From: Methylobacterium brachiatum
GTDB lineage: Bacteria > Pseudomonadota > Alphaproteobacteria > Rhizobiales > Beijerinckiaceae
Length of the DNA stretch: 64,000 nucleotides
Direction: 5' to 3'
Assembly (NCBI RefSeq): GCF_020523825.1
Contig: NZ_JAJALK010000015.1
Coordinates: 96,526 to 160,525 of the forward strand
The notes beneath the pieces were generated by a model that ran no database searches, was not told the DNA's origin, and was given only the letters and a program-made list of their open reading frames with translations. The first letter of the stretch is position 1; each line of letters starts with the position of its first letter. The translations under genes were made by a program, and so were the position numbers. Positions 37,280-44,666 of the stretch are shown in pieces.

Positions 37280-39085
37280 ATGATGTCGCCGCGCCGCCCA
37301 ATCCTCGCTCTCGCCCTCGCGGGCCTCATCCTCGCGGGCCTCGGCCTTCAGGACTGGTCGGTCGATGGCCGCCGGGCGACGCGTTTCGCGGCCCATGCGC
37401 TGGACGATTACGGACTCGCGCTGACCACGCAGGGGACCGCACAACTCCGACTCCTGCCCCTGCCGCGCCTGACCCTCGGACAGGTGCGCCTTGCCGCCGG
37501 ACCCACCGGGCCGACCCTTGCGGAGGGTGGCCGCTTGACCATCGACCTCGATCCGCTCGGGTTGCTGGTCGGGCGGGCGGATCTGGGCGGGCTCCGGCTG
37601 GAGGATGCACGCCTGTCCGCGGATGCATCCGCCTGGCGCGAGCCGCTCACGCAGCTGACCGGACGCATGCGCTCGGGTCTGACGCAGCGTCCGCGATGGA
37701 TCGCCCTGAGCGGGGCCCGCATCGACGGGGGCGCGGACGCGCGGGATATCGCAATCGACCTCGCCTGGCCGTTCTGGAGCGCCTCCGCCGAGGCCCATGC
37801 CAGCCTGACCTGGCGGGGCGTGCCGATGCGGGTGGCGCTGACCCATCTTCTGCCGGCCTACATCGCACAGGGGCTGCGCACACCGTTCACGGCTTGGGTG
37901 ACCTGGCCGGATGGCAGCCTCGCGCTCGACGGGACGGCGGGACCTCCGCCGGATGGAAGCACAATGCCGGCCCTGGCCGGGCGAGCCCGGTTCGAGAGCC
38001 GCGCGCTCCCGGAAACCCTGGCCTGGCTCGGGCGCGACGCACCGCTCGTATCGCTCGCGGGCGCCTTCTCGCTCGACGGACGTTTCGAGACGTCGGACAA
38101 ATCCGTGTCCTGGCCGAGCCTGCGGGTCGGCCTCGGCGACGACGTTCTGGAGGGGGCGGGTGCCGTGGCCCTCGGTCCGGGCACCCCGCAGCGCCTCTCG
38201 GTCCAGGCGACCCTGGCGGCCGAGACGCTCAACCTGGCGCCGCTGATGGGCGATCTCGTCAAGCTGTTCGAGGCGGAGCCGACGCCCCTGGCGCTGGCGC
38301 CGCTCACCAGGGGCGATCTCGATCTGCGCCTGTCGGCGGCCGAGGGCCGGATCGGGCTGGTTCAGGTCCAGGACCTAGCCGCCAGCATCCTCGTCCGGGA
38401 TGCCGCCGTGGAAGTGGCGGTGAACCGCGCGCGCCTTCAGGACGGCACGCTCAAGGGGCGCGTCACCCTGGTGAGCGGTGCGGATCCGGCCGAGACCGAG
38501 GTGCGGATGCAGGGCAGCCTCGATCGGGTCGATCTCAGCACCCTGCTGGGCGAGATCGGGACCGGGCGTTGGATGAGCGGGCCGCTGCAGGGGCAGTTCT
38601 CCTTTGAGGGGAGCGCCCGCGACAGCGCCGGCCTGCTCGCCCATCTCGGCGGTCGCGCGACGCTGTCGGTCGACGGCGGTGCGATCGCGGGTCTCGATTT
38701 GGCCGAGCTCGTTCACCGCAACGGCGTCGTCCCCGCCGGAGCGCTCGCGCGCCGCAACGGCCGGACCGCCTTCGAGCGCGCCGCGATCACCCTGCGCTTC
38801 GCCGACGGGGTCGGTGAATTCGCCGAATCGGGCCTGCGTGGGCCGAGCGTCGGGGCCAGCCTGCAAGGTCGGGTCTCGCTGCCGACGCGACGGATCGAGG
38901 CCCGGGGCGATCTGGCGCTGCGCGCGGTATCCGACCCGTCCCGCGGGCTCCTGTTCGAGGTCTCGGGTCCATGGGATGCGCCGACCGCGCAGGTCGTACC
39001 CCAGGGCGAGGCGATGCTGCCCGACCCGTTCAAGGTTCCCGCCGCGCTCGGGCTGAGCGGCAACGCCCGCGCCTACGCGCCGTGA
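37280..39085 (+). CDS. AsmA family protein
   Basis: The 601-residue protein has one N-terminal membrane anchor (ILALALAGLILAGLGL), then long beta-rich repeats of the AsmA kind, periplasmic and probably part of lipid transport between membranes. The C-terminal AsmA-like segment includes RGDLDLRLSAAEGRI, GRVTLVSGADPAETEVRMQGSLDRVD and FADGVGEFAESGLRGPSVGASLQGRV. Two adjacent ATG codons at 37280 and 37283 are equally good starts. It is a single gene, followed 56-65 bases later by a DUF1499 gene in the same direction. Confidence 0.85.
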   Translation: MMSPRRPILALALAGLILAGLGLQDWSVDGRRATRFAAHALDDYGLALTTQGTAQLRLLPLPRLTLGQVRLAAGPTGPTLAEGGRLTIDLDPLGLLVGRADLGGLRLEDARLSADASAWREPLTQLTGRMRSGLTQRPRWIALSGARIDGGADARDIAIDLAWPFWSASAEAHASLTWRGVPMRVALTHLLPAYIAQGLRTPFTAWVTWPDGSLALDGTAGPPPDGSTMPALAGRARFESRALPETLAWLGRDAPLVSLAGAFSLDGRFETSDKSVSWPSLRVGLGDDVLEGAGAVALGPGTPQRLSVQATLAAETLNLAPLMGDLVKLFEAEPTPLALAPLTRGDLDLRLSAAEGRIGLVQVQDLAASILVRDAAVEVAVNRARLQDGTLKGRVTLVSGADPAETEVRMQGSLDRVDLSTLLGEIGTGRWMSGPLQGQFSFEGSARDSAGLLAHLGGRATLSVDGGAIAGLDLAELVHRNGVVPAGALARRNGRTAFERAAITLRFADGVGEFAESGLRGPSVGASLQGRVSLPTRRIEARGDLALRAVSDPSRGLLFEVSGPWDAPTAQVVPQGEAMLPDPFKVPAALGLSGNARAYAP

Positions 39086-39150
39086 CGCCGGTGATGGCGT
39101 CCGTTCGTACCCGCTTTTAAGCTCCGGCTTCAAACCTGTTCGTGACCCCC

Positions 39151-39930
39151 ATGCGCCGCCTGCCACTCGAGGAACCGATCACCCGCGCCGGGCCGCTGTC
39201 GCGGCAGCTCGCGGTGTTCGCCATCATCGCCACGGGGCTCGCTCTGATCGTGGTCCGCGACCCGCGCGCGGATACCGACGCGGCGCTGGTCGCGCTCGCG
39301 GCCGGGCTCTGCGTCGCCCTGGCCGCCGCGGTCGCGGCGGTTTTCGCCTTCGTGCATGTCTGGCGCGAGGGCGCGCGGGGACTGGGGGCGGCGCTAGCCG
39401 GATTGCTTCTGGCGCTCCTCCTGCTGGGCTACCCGGCCTATCTCGGCCTGCGCGGCCTACGCCTGCCGGCCCTGTCGGACATCACCACCGATATCGACAA
39501 CCCGCCGGCCTTCTCGCGCTCGCGGGCCGCCTTCGCGGCGCGGGGCGGGCGCTACCCGCCGGATCCGGGCCCCGCGATCCGCGAGCGCCAGCGCGGCGCC
39601 TATCCGCAGATCGCGCCCCTGACCCTCGATATCGGCGCCGATGAGGCGTTCGAGCTTGCGCGCAAGGCGGCGCTTAACCGGCATTGGCAGATCGTCGAGG
39701 CGATCCGCCCGGGGGGACGCACCGGCAATGGCCGGATCGAAGCCGCGGCCCGCGGCCTCATCCTCAATCTGCCCGACGACGTGACCGTGCGGATCCGTCC
39801 CCGGGCCGACGGCGCCCGGATCGATGTGCGCTCGGCCTCGCGGATCGGGGGCCGGGATTTCGGCAGCAATGCCGACCGCATCCGCGCCTATCTCGACGAC
39901 GTCGCCAACCTCGCGCTGGCGGTGAAGTAG
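39151..39930 (+). CDS. DUF1499 domain membrane protein
   Basis: The 259-residue protein has three hydrophobic helices in the first 120 residues, followed by a soluble DUF1499 domain containing AFELARKAALNRHWQIVEA and a basic RIEAAARGLILNLPDDVTVRIRP stretch. Its function is unknown. The ATG at 39151 is used; a GTG at 39142 would add three residues. It ends 11 bases before the convergent end of the metallo-hydrolase gene. Confidence 0.82.
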   Translation: MRRLPLEEPITRAGPLSRQLAVFAIIATGLALIVVRDPRADTDAALVALAAGLCVALAAAVAAVFAFVHVWREGARGLGAALAGLLLALLLLGYPAYLGLRGLRLPALSDITTDIDNPPAFSRSRAAFAARGGRYPPDPGPAIRERQRGAYPQIAPLTLDIGADEAFELARKAALNRHWQIVEAIRPGGRTGNGRIEAAARGLILNLPDDVTVRIRPRADGARIDVRSASRIGGRDFGSNADRIRAYLDDVANLALAVK

Positions 39931-39940
39931 GCGAGCGCGG

Positions 39941-40861
39941 TCAGGCCGGGGCGTAGGCGCTGTCGAGGCGCGGCGGCCCATCGCAGGCCACGAGCCCGCG
40001 CCCGACGAGATCTTCCAGATGGGCGAACACCGACAGAGCGGCGGCGCCCCGCAGCCGCGGGTCGAGCCCCTGGTAGATCGCCGCGACGACCTCCGGAATG
40101 CGTGAATCCCCGGCGGCCAGCCGGGCGCGGATCGCCGCCTCCCGCTGACGGCGATGGCCGAGGAGGCAGCGGACGAGGCGCGCGGGCTCGCGGACCGGGC
40201 CGCCATGTCCCGGCCAGTAGATCGTCTCGCTGCGCCCGCGCAGCTTCTCGAGCGAGGCCATGTAGGCCCGCATCTCACCGTCCGGGGGGGCGACGATCGT
40301 CGTGTTCCAGGCCATCACGTGGTCGCCCGAGAACAGCGCCTCGCCCTCCGGCAACGCGAAGGCGAGGTGGTTCATCGTATGGCCGGGGGTCTCGACCGCC
40401 ACGAGCGTCCATCCCGGACCCGAGACGGTCTCGCCCTCCGCCATCACGCGCGCCGGGGCGTGGGCCTGGTCGGAACTGGCATCCAACATCGGGGCCTCGC
40501 CCTCCGCGAGGGCCCGGGCCGCCCGATGGGGGCCGCAACCGACGATCGACGCGCCGGTCCGGGCCGCCAGGAGCCGCGCCCCGGGCGAATGGTCCCGATG
40601 CGTGTGGGTCACCACGATGACCTCGACCTGTTCGTCGCCGAGGTCTGCGAGCAAAGCGTCGATATGGGTGGATTCGGCCGGGCCGGGATCGATGATGGCG
40701 ACGCGCCCGTGGCCGATCACATAGGTGCAGGTGCCGGTCGCCGTGAACGGTCCGCCATTCGGAGCGATTCGCCGCCGGATCAGCGGTGCGACCTGCTCCA
40801 TTCGCCCGCTCTCGGGCAGCGACCGATCGAAGGTCGGCTTGCTCTCGTCCTCACCCGCCAT
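39941..40861 (-). CDS. MBL-fold metallo-hydrolase (LACTB2-like)
   Basis: The 306-residue metallo-beta-lactamase-fold hydrolase has the zinc motif THTHRDHSPGARL, a later ETPGHTMNHLAF, the bridging Asp in LFSGDHVMAW and a final WPGHGGP. The C-terminal helical region has a winged-helix look, as in the LACTB2/RNase-type branch. Substrate is unknown; thioesters or RNA ends are both possible. The ATG at 40861 is preferred over two GTG codons just upstream. Confidence 0.87.
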   Translation of the reverse strand: MAGEDESKPTFDRSLPESGRMEQVAPLIRRRIAPNGGPFTATGTCTYVIGHGRVAIIDPGPAESTHIDALLADLGDEQVEVIVVTHTHRDHSPGARLLAARTGASIVGCGPHRAARALAEGEAPMLDASSDQAHAPARVMAEGETVSGPGWTLVAVETPGHTMNHLAFALPEGEALFSGDHVMAWNTTIVAPPDGEMRAYMASLEKLRGRSETIYWPGHGGPVREPARLVRCLLGHRRQREAAIRARLAAGDSRIPEVVAAIYQGLDPRLRGAAALSVFAHLEDLVGRGLVACDGPPRLDSAYAPA

Positions 40862-41046
40862 CACCACCCCGTCCCTGTCCGGGGGTGGTTCTAAAGCCGC
40901 GTCCGACCGCGGTGCAAACGGGGCCGAACCTTAGACGGCTCCGTTGAACGCGCCGCGGTCTCGGGGCTCAGCCCATCGTCCCACGGGTGTGGGCTGAGTC
41001 CCAGCCGGTGGGCGGTCAGCCCCCGCGTCCCTCGTCGCGCCGCGAA

Positions 41047-41229
41047 TCAACCAGCCCGGTGGGACCGGCCGGCGCGGACGCGGACAGGCACCGGCACGGG
41101 GGCCGGCATGACGCCGAGGCCGAGGGCCGCCGCCCGCGCCGCATCGGCAGCCCCATCGACGATCTCCGTCACGCGCGTCGCCAGCGCGGCGACCTTGGAT
41201 CGAACGGCTCTCTTTGCAGCTTGCAGCAT
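41047..41229 (-). CDS. Small hypothetical protein under stress promoter
   Basis: The 60-residue product has an Ala-rich amphipathic N-terminal helix (MLQAAKRAVRSKVAALATRV) and a C-terminal Pro/Val run followed by Arg/His. No family is recognised. Support for its reality comes from a perfect EcfG-type promoter whose -10 lies about 37 bases upstream of the ATG in the right orientation. It sits in the stress hub between the metallo-hydrolase and the DUF1328 gene. Either a small stress protein or the transcript itself may be functional. Confidence 0.55.
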   Translation of the reverse strand: MLQAAKRAVRSKVAALATRVTEIVDGAADAARAAALGLGVMPAPVPVPVRVRAGRSHRAG

Positions 41230-41265
41230 CGCGGATCCCGGTTCGGACCTAATAACCTATCATCG

Positions 41266-41290
41266 AACGCTACCGTCAGGCTCCCGTTCC
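41266..41290 (-). promoter_or_regulatory. EcfG-type general stress promoter for the 60-residue ORF
   Basis: Minus strand GGAAC-N16-CGTT, an exact match, with the -10 about 37 bases ahead of the small ORF start. Confidence 0.78.
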
Positions 41291-41353
41291 GTCACGCAAC
41301 GTCGCGGGCAGATCCGCGAGCGAGACGAATCGCGCCTCCATTGTCAAGTGCGC

Positions 41354-41378
41354 GGAACCAGAGCGAAACCTTGGCGTT
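41354..41378 (+). promoter_or_regulatory. EcfG-type general stress promoter for the DUF1328 gene
   Basis: Plus strand GGAAC-N16-CGTT, an exact match. The -10 is 55 bases upstream of the ATG at 41434. Confidence 0.8.
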
Positions 41379-41433
41379 TTCGAGTCCAGAACGACGCGGC
41401 CACCCGCGCCGGTACTTTTAAAGGATCCGCACA

Positions 41434-41610
41434 ATGCTCGGTTGGGCCGTAACCTTCCTCGTCGTCGCTCTGGTCGCCGCTCTGCTCGGTTTCGGTGGTA
41501 TTGCCGGGACCGCCATGGAAGCAGCCAAGCTGGTCTTCTTCGTTGCGATCGTCCTGTTCGCGATCTCGGCCGTCGTCGGCCTGATGCGCGGCCGCTCGCC
41601 AACTCTGTAA
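41434..41610 (+). CDS. DUF1328 small membrane protein (YtjA-like)
   Basis: The 58-residue protein is made of two hydrophobic helices (about residues 5-25 and 32-50) separated by a short turn, starting MLGWAVTFLVVALVAALLGF and ending MRGRSPTL. It matches the DUF1328/YtjA family of tiny inner-membrane proteins whose function is unknown. An exact EcfG promoter is 55 bases upstream and a terminator follows 50 bases downstream, so this is a single-gene stress-induced unit. Confidence 0.92.
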   Translation: MLGWAVTFLVVALVAALLGFGGIAGTAMEAAKLVFFVAIVLFAISAVVGLMRGRSPTL

Positions 41611-41661
41611 AGCGGTCGTAACCACTGGCGCTGGCGCCAGGCTGTGGACCGAATTGGGGAG

Positions 41662-41687
41662 AGCCGCCGTCATCCACGGCGGCTTTT
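41662..41687 (+). terminator. Intrinsic terminator of the DUF1328 gene
   Basis: A 9-bp stem (AGCCGCCGT with its complement) with a five-base loop, followed by a short T run (four Ts, the first pairing in the stem). Confidence 0.85.
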
Positions 41688-41732
41688 CCATCTTCGAGGC
41701 CTCTCGAAGGCCTAAAGACCGTCGGCCGCCGC

Positions 41733-42020
41733 TCACGCCTTCTCGCGATCCCCGCCATCGAGTTTGGCGATGAGTTCGGCAAAGCGATCGGGCACCGGTT
41801 GAAGCGCCACGGTGTCGTACATCGCGCGCAGCTGCGCGGCGAGGCGGTTGCGGGTGTGATCGCTCAGGGCGCCGCGACCGCCGGGCCGGTCTCCCGACGC
41901 GGGGGCGGCATCCGCGGGATCGCCCGATGCAGTCATCGGGGCTTGGGCCGAAGGGGCTGAAGCGGTTCCGGCACACGGATCTCCGGCGCGGAGGTCCGCA
42001 TCCTTGCCCTGGTCCGCCAT
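41733..42020 (-). CDS. nepR: NepR anti-sigma factor
   Basis: The 95-residue protein has a disordered N-terminal half and the conserved NepR core in its C-terminal half (NRLAAQLRAMYDTVALQPVPDRFAELIAKL). NepR binds the sigma factor EcfG in unstressed cells and is released when phosphorylated PhyR takes it over. The gene is divergent from phyR and has its own EcfG-type promoter, giving feedback. No ecfG gene lies next to it here, although in many relatives nepR and ecfG are neighbours, so the sigma factor must be encoded elsewhere. Confidence 0.92.
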   Translation of the reverse strand: MADQGKDADLRAGDPCAGTASAPSAQAPMTASGDPADAAPASGDRPGGRGALSDHTRNRLAAQLRAMYDTVALQPVPDRFAELIAKLDGGDREKA

Positions 42021-42095
42021 TCACACGCCCCTTATTGCCGAAGTCCGCTGGGCCGCATTGTACTGCGGCTCGACATACGCCATGGCTGCGGCTGC

Positions 42096-42120
42096 AACGC
42101 CCGCCCGCCGGATCGGTTCC
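42096..42120 (-). promoter_or_regulatory. EcfG-type promoter of nepR
   Basis: Minus strand GGAAC-N16-CGTT, an exact match, back-to-back with the phyR promoter: their -35 boxes are only nine bases apart. Confidence 0.85.
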
Positions 42121-42129
42121 GCTGGGGGC

Positions 42130-42154
42130 GGAACGGAGTGCGGGCCTCCGCGTT
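42130..42154 (+). promoter_or_regulatory. EcfG-type promoter of phyR
   Basis: Plus strand GGAAC-N16-CGTT, an exact match. The -10 lies about 100 bases upstream of the phyR ATG, leaving a leader of roughly 90 bases. Confidence 0.85.
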
Positions 42155-42253
42155 GGGCGGTAGGCTGCGCAGGATACAAGCCGGCCCCGGCACGACCTCG
42201 GTCGAGGACCGAGGCATCGCGGCCGGGCAACACGGCGAGGCACAGGGGATCGA

Positions 42254-43057
42254 ATGTCGACATCGCAACTCGTGGTACAGCACCTGCCGTACCTGCGCCG
42301 CTATGCGCGGGCGCTCACGGGGAGCCAAGTGGCGGGCGACGCCTATGTCGCCGCCACCCTGGAAACCCTCGTCAACGAGCCGGATACGCTCGGCCGCAGC
42401 ACCAATATCAAGGCGGATCTGTTCCGGGTCTTCACCCGGATCTGGAACTCCCTGTCGGTGAACGGGCGCAGCGAGCAGGTCCAGCACGATTTGCCGGCTG
42501 AAGTCCGCCTCGGCCAGATCACCCCGCTGCCGCGGCAGGCCTTCCTGCTGTCCTGCCTCGAGGGCTTCTCGGAGGAAGACGCGGCCATCATCCTGGCCGT
42601 CGATGTCTCCGAGGTCCGTGACCTGGTTGACGAGGCCGGCCGCGAGCTCGCCGCCGACATGGCCACCGAAATCCTCATCATCGAGGACGAGCCGCTGATC
42701 GCCATGGATCTCGAGGCGCTGGTCGAGGGCCTCGGCCACAACGTCATCGGCGTCGCCCGCACCCGGACCGAGGCGATCAAGATCGCCAGCGAGGGCAAGC
42801 GCCCGGGTCTGATCCTGGCCGACATCCAGCTGGCCGACGGCTCCTCGGGCCTCGACGCGGTGAACGACCTGCTGAAGACCTTCGAGGTGCCGGTGATCTT
42901 CATCACCGCCTATCCGGAGCGGTTCCTCACGGGCGAGCGCCCCGAGCCGGCCTTCCTCATCGCCAAGCCGTTCCAGCCGGCGAATGTGTCGGCGGTGATC
43001 AGCCAGGCCTTGTTCTTCCAGCAGACCGCGCGTCGCCGGGAAGCCAAGACCGCCTGA
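42254..43057 (+). CDS. phyR: PhyR general stress response regulator
   Basis: The 267-residue regulator has a sigma-factor-like N-terminal domain (about residues 1-125, with LPYLRRYARALTGSQ and GFSEEDAAIILAVDVSEVRDL). The C-terminal receiver domain (from about 138) has the acidic pair in IIEDEPL, phosphoacceptor Asp190 in ILADIQLADG, and the conserved Lys in IAKPF. When phosphorylated it binds NepR and frees EcfG. The gene is divergent from nepR and self-activated through an EcfG-type promoter. No PhyK-type kinase is adjacent. A terminator follows 52 bases after the stop. Confidence 0.95.
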   Translation: MSTSQLVVQHLPYLRRYARALTGSQVAGDAYVAATLETLVNEPDTLGRSTNIKADLFRVFTRIWNSLSVNGRSEQVQHDLPAEVRLGQITPLPRQAFLLSCLEGFSEEDAAIILAVDVSEVRDLVDEAGRELAADMATEILIIEDEPLIAMDLEALVEGLGHNVIGVARTRTEAIKIASEGKRPGLILADIQLADGSSGLDAVNDLLKTFEVPVIFITAYPERFLTGERPEPAFLIAKPFQPANVSAVISQALFFQQTARRREAKTA

Positions 43058-43108
43058 TTCCTGAGGGTACCGGAGCGGCTGGCCGCTCCGGACCGACTGA
43101 TCGAACTC

Positions 43109-43138
43109 AAAAAACCCCGGCGCGAGCCGGGGTTTTTT
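43109..43138 (+). terminator. Intrinsic terminator of phyR
   Basis: A 13-base arm (43109-43121) pairs perfectly with 43126-43138 around a GCGA tetraloop, ending in six T residues. The matching A tract means it could work on both strands. Confidence 0.93.
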
Positions 43139-43167
43139 GTTGCGCCACCTACGGCGCGAACGCGCAC

Positions 43168-43199
43168 AAAAAAACGGGCCGGAGATGGCTCCAGCCCGT
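43168..43199 (-). terminator. Intrinsic terminator of the candidate sRNA
   Basis: On the minus strand an 11-bp stem (six GC-rich pairs from ACGGGC, one U-G wobble, four pairs GGAG/CUCC) with loop CCAU is followed by seven U residues. No minus-strand protein gene upstream explains it. Confidence 0.88.
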
Positions 43200-43257
43200 C
43201 GAAGAGGTTCCGGCCGATGCACAAGGGGAATGCGGGGAGGACCAGGTGGCCGGGTCT
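43168..43257 (-). ncRNA. Candidate general-stress small RNA
   Basis: A perfect minus-strand EcfG promoter (43264-43288) points into this 90-base stretch, which ends in a strong intrinsic terminator on the same strand. There is no ATG-started ORF between them. The predicted RNA contains a C-rich stretch with UCCUCCCC (complement of 43234-43241) and a second CCCC run, unpaired-looking and able to bind Shine-Dalgarno sequences, as in several alphaproteobacterial sRNAs. GsrN of Caulobacter is a known stress-sigma-controlled sRNA with a C-rich targeting loop. The start is estimated from the promoter and may shift by a few bases. Not matched to a known family. Confidence 0.65.
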
Positions 43258-43263
43258 CGATGT

Positions 43264-43288
43264 AACGAGCGCGGCCTCGGGATGTTCC
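43264..43288 (-). promoter_or_regulatory. EcfG-type promoter of the candidate sRNA
   Basis: Minus strand GGAAC-N16-CGTT, an exact match, facing the phyR 3' end with no ORF downstream before the terminator. Confidence 0.78.
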
Positions 43289-43419
43289 GGAAAATGCGCT
43301 TTTTGCGCGAGCGTGCCATTTTCAGCACAGGGGATGGTTGTGGATGGCCGGGGTGCGCCGCCGCACCAACAGCCAGCTCGTTGACGAATACTCAGTGATC
43401 AAAGGAACGGGACTGTTGT

Positions 43420-43444
43420 GGAACCTGCGATTGCAGGCCGCGTT
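43420..43444 (+). promoter_or_regulatory. EcfG-type promoter of the secreted 124-residue protein gene
   Basis: Plus strand GGAAC-N16-CGTT, an exact match. The -10 is 41 bases ahead of the ATG at 43486. Confidence 0.78.
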
Positions 43445-43485
43445 GTTCGAACATCCTGTCAAGCTCTCGTGATGAGGTCGGGGCA

Positions 43486-43860
43486 ATGCTGCGGTCTGGT
43501 TTCATTCTGGGCGTGAGTGCTCCCGCGGCTCTTCTCACCGTGCTCCTGCAGCCGGTGGTTCGCGAGACGGCCGACAATTGGTCGCCGCCCGTCATCGCCG
43601 CCACGGCGTCCGCGCCCGCATCGCTGCCGGGGATGCGTCCGGCCTCCCTGGCGCTAAGCCCGACCCGCGTCGCCGGCGTCCAGCGCACCGAGAGCCGCCC
43701 GGTCCCGGTCGCGGAAGAGGGCCAGGAGATCGGTATCCGGCCGATCCTCAAGCCGCCGGTGCAGCCGCGCCGTCTGGTCCGTGAGGGCTGCGAGACCGCA
43801 CTCAGCTCCCTGGTCGGTCCCGAGGCGCGCCGCATGACCCCGGGCCGCTGCATCTCCTGA
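43486..43860 (+). CDS. Hypothetical exported or anchored protein under stress promoter
   Basis: The 124-residue product has an N-terminal hydrophobic segment (FILGVSAPAALLTVLLQPVV) that could be a signal or anchor. A Pro/Ala-rich stretch follows, then a C-terminal part with two cysteines (REGCETALSSLV and GRCIS). No family is recognised. An exact EcfG promoter upstream and a perfect 22-bp terminator hairpin downstream mark it as a real single-gene stress unit. The two cysteines could form a disulfide in the periplasm. Confidence 0.75.
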   Translation: MLRSGFILGVSAPAALLTVLLQPVVRETADNWSPPVIAATASAPASLPGMRPASLALSPTRVAGVQRTESRPVPVAEEGQEIGIRPILKPPVQPRRLVREGCETALSSLVGPEARRMTPGRCIS

Positions 43861-43875
43861 TCCCGAAAGCCTATT

Positions 43876-43928
43876 CGCCCCAAAGCAAAAGGCCCCGTCT
43901 CTCCGGCGGGGCCTTTTGCTTTGGGGCG
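43876..43928. terminator. Bidirectional terminator hairpin
   Basis: Perfect 22-base arms (43876-43897 and 43907-43928) around a nine-base loop, with A/T tracts inside the stem on both sides. It serves the 124-residue gene and the convergent KGG-motif gene. Confidence 0.9.
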
Positions 43929-44010
43929 GTTGTCTGAAACGGCTCTGAAAACAAGGACGGCGCCGGTCTGAGGACACGGCGCCGTTACGCAACACGATGG
44001 TTCTGGTGCG

Positions 44011-44199
44011 TCACTCGGCGCGGCCAGTCCCGGTCGATTGTCCACCCTTGCGGCCCGCCGAAGAGGCCAGCTCACGGTCCTGGGAGAAGGAGCGCTTCTC
44101 GGCCGGCACGCTGCGTCCGCCCTTGCTGGCGATCTCGCGCTGCCGCGACAGGTCCATCGAGGCAAAGCCCCGCTTCGAGGTTGAATTCCCGGATGCCAT
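44011..44199 (-). CDS. KGG-motif stress-induced protein
   Basis: The 62-residue basic, hydrophilic protein contains SKRGFASMDLSRQREIASKGG and a second SSAGRKGGQS, the two KGG repeats of the general stress protein family related to E. coli YciG. Members are small, disordered and induced by stress or stationary phase. The ATG at 44199 is chosen because the family starts there, and because an EcfG promoter overlaps the only upstream in-frame ATG at 44235, ruling that start out. A terminator shared with the convergent gene follows. Confidence 0.9.
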   Translation of the reverse strand: MASGNSTSKRGFASMDLSRQREIASKGGRSVPAEKRSFSQDRELASSAGRKGGQSTGTGRAE

Positions 44200-44233
44200 C
44201 AGTTCCTCCTCAGGCTTCGCTTCACCCCGCAAC

Positions 44234-44258
44234 AACCTTCAGCAATAACCAAGGTTCC
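44234..44258 (-). promoter_or_regulatory. EcfG-type promoter of the KGG-motif gene
   Basis: Minus strand GGAAC-N16-GGTT, which fits the (C/G)GTT consensus. The -10 is about 35 bases from the ATG at 44199. Confidence 0.8.
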
Positions 44259-44447
44259 TGTGACGAGACCTGGCCAAGTTTGGCAAAGCTAAGCTTGGCA
44301 GCAACCGCCGTCTGTGTGCGGCGTTGATCCGGGATTGATCTGCGCGCACCGCCACGGGCGCCTCAGGCGCGCCGCCACGGGCCGGCCTTCTCTCGAAGGG
44401 CGCCCGCGGGGATCTGCGATGCAGGTCGGGAAAAAGGGTTTTGGGTG

Positions 44448-44654
44448 ATGACGAACCGCGACATGGTGAAGATCAGGCCCGGGGCGGCGCCGAGCGTCGA
44501 GCCGAACACGCCTCCGCTGCCGCCGATGCCCGCCCCCGAGGATTCCCCGACGCCGACGACGCGCGAGGAGCCGGTCGACTCGCCGCACCTGAATGCCAGC
44601 CTGAAGCGTCCGGCCCCCGGTCCCGGGGAGCAGGGCCTGTCGACGAAGCGCTGA
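44448..44654 (+). CDS. Small proline-rich hypothetical protein
   Basis: The 68-residue product is hydrophilic and Pro-rich (PNTPPLPPMPAPEDSPTPTT), so probably disordered, with no recognised family. An ATG preceded by AAAAAGGG gives a fair ribosome site. It ends 12 bases before the convergent SCO-like gene. Small size and low complexity leave real doubt that it is translated. Confidence 0.45.
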   Translation: MTNRDMVKIRPGAAPSVEPNTPPLPPMPAPEDSPTPTTREEPVDSPHLNASLKRPAPGPGEQGLSTKR

Positions 44655-44666
44655 GCCGGCTCGGCC

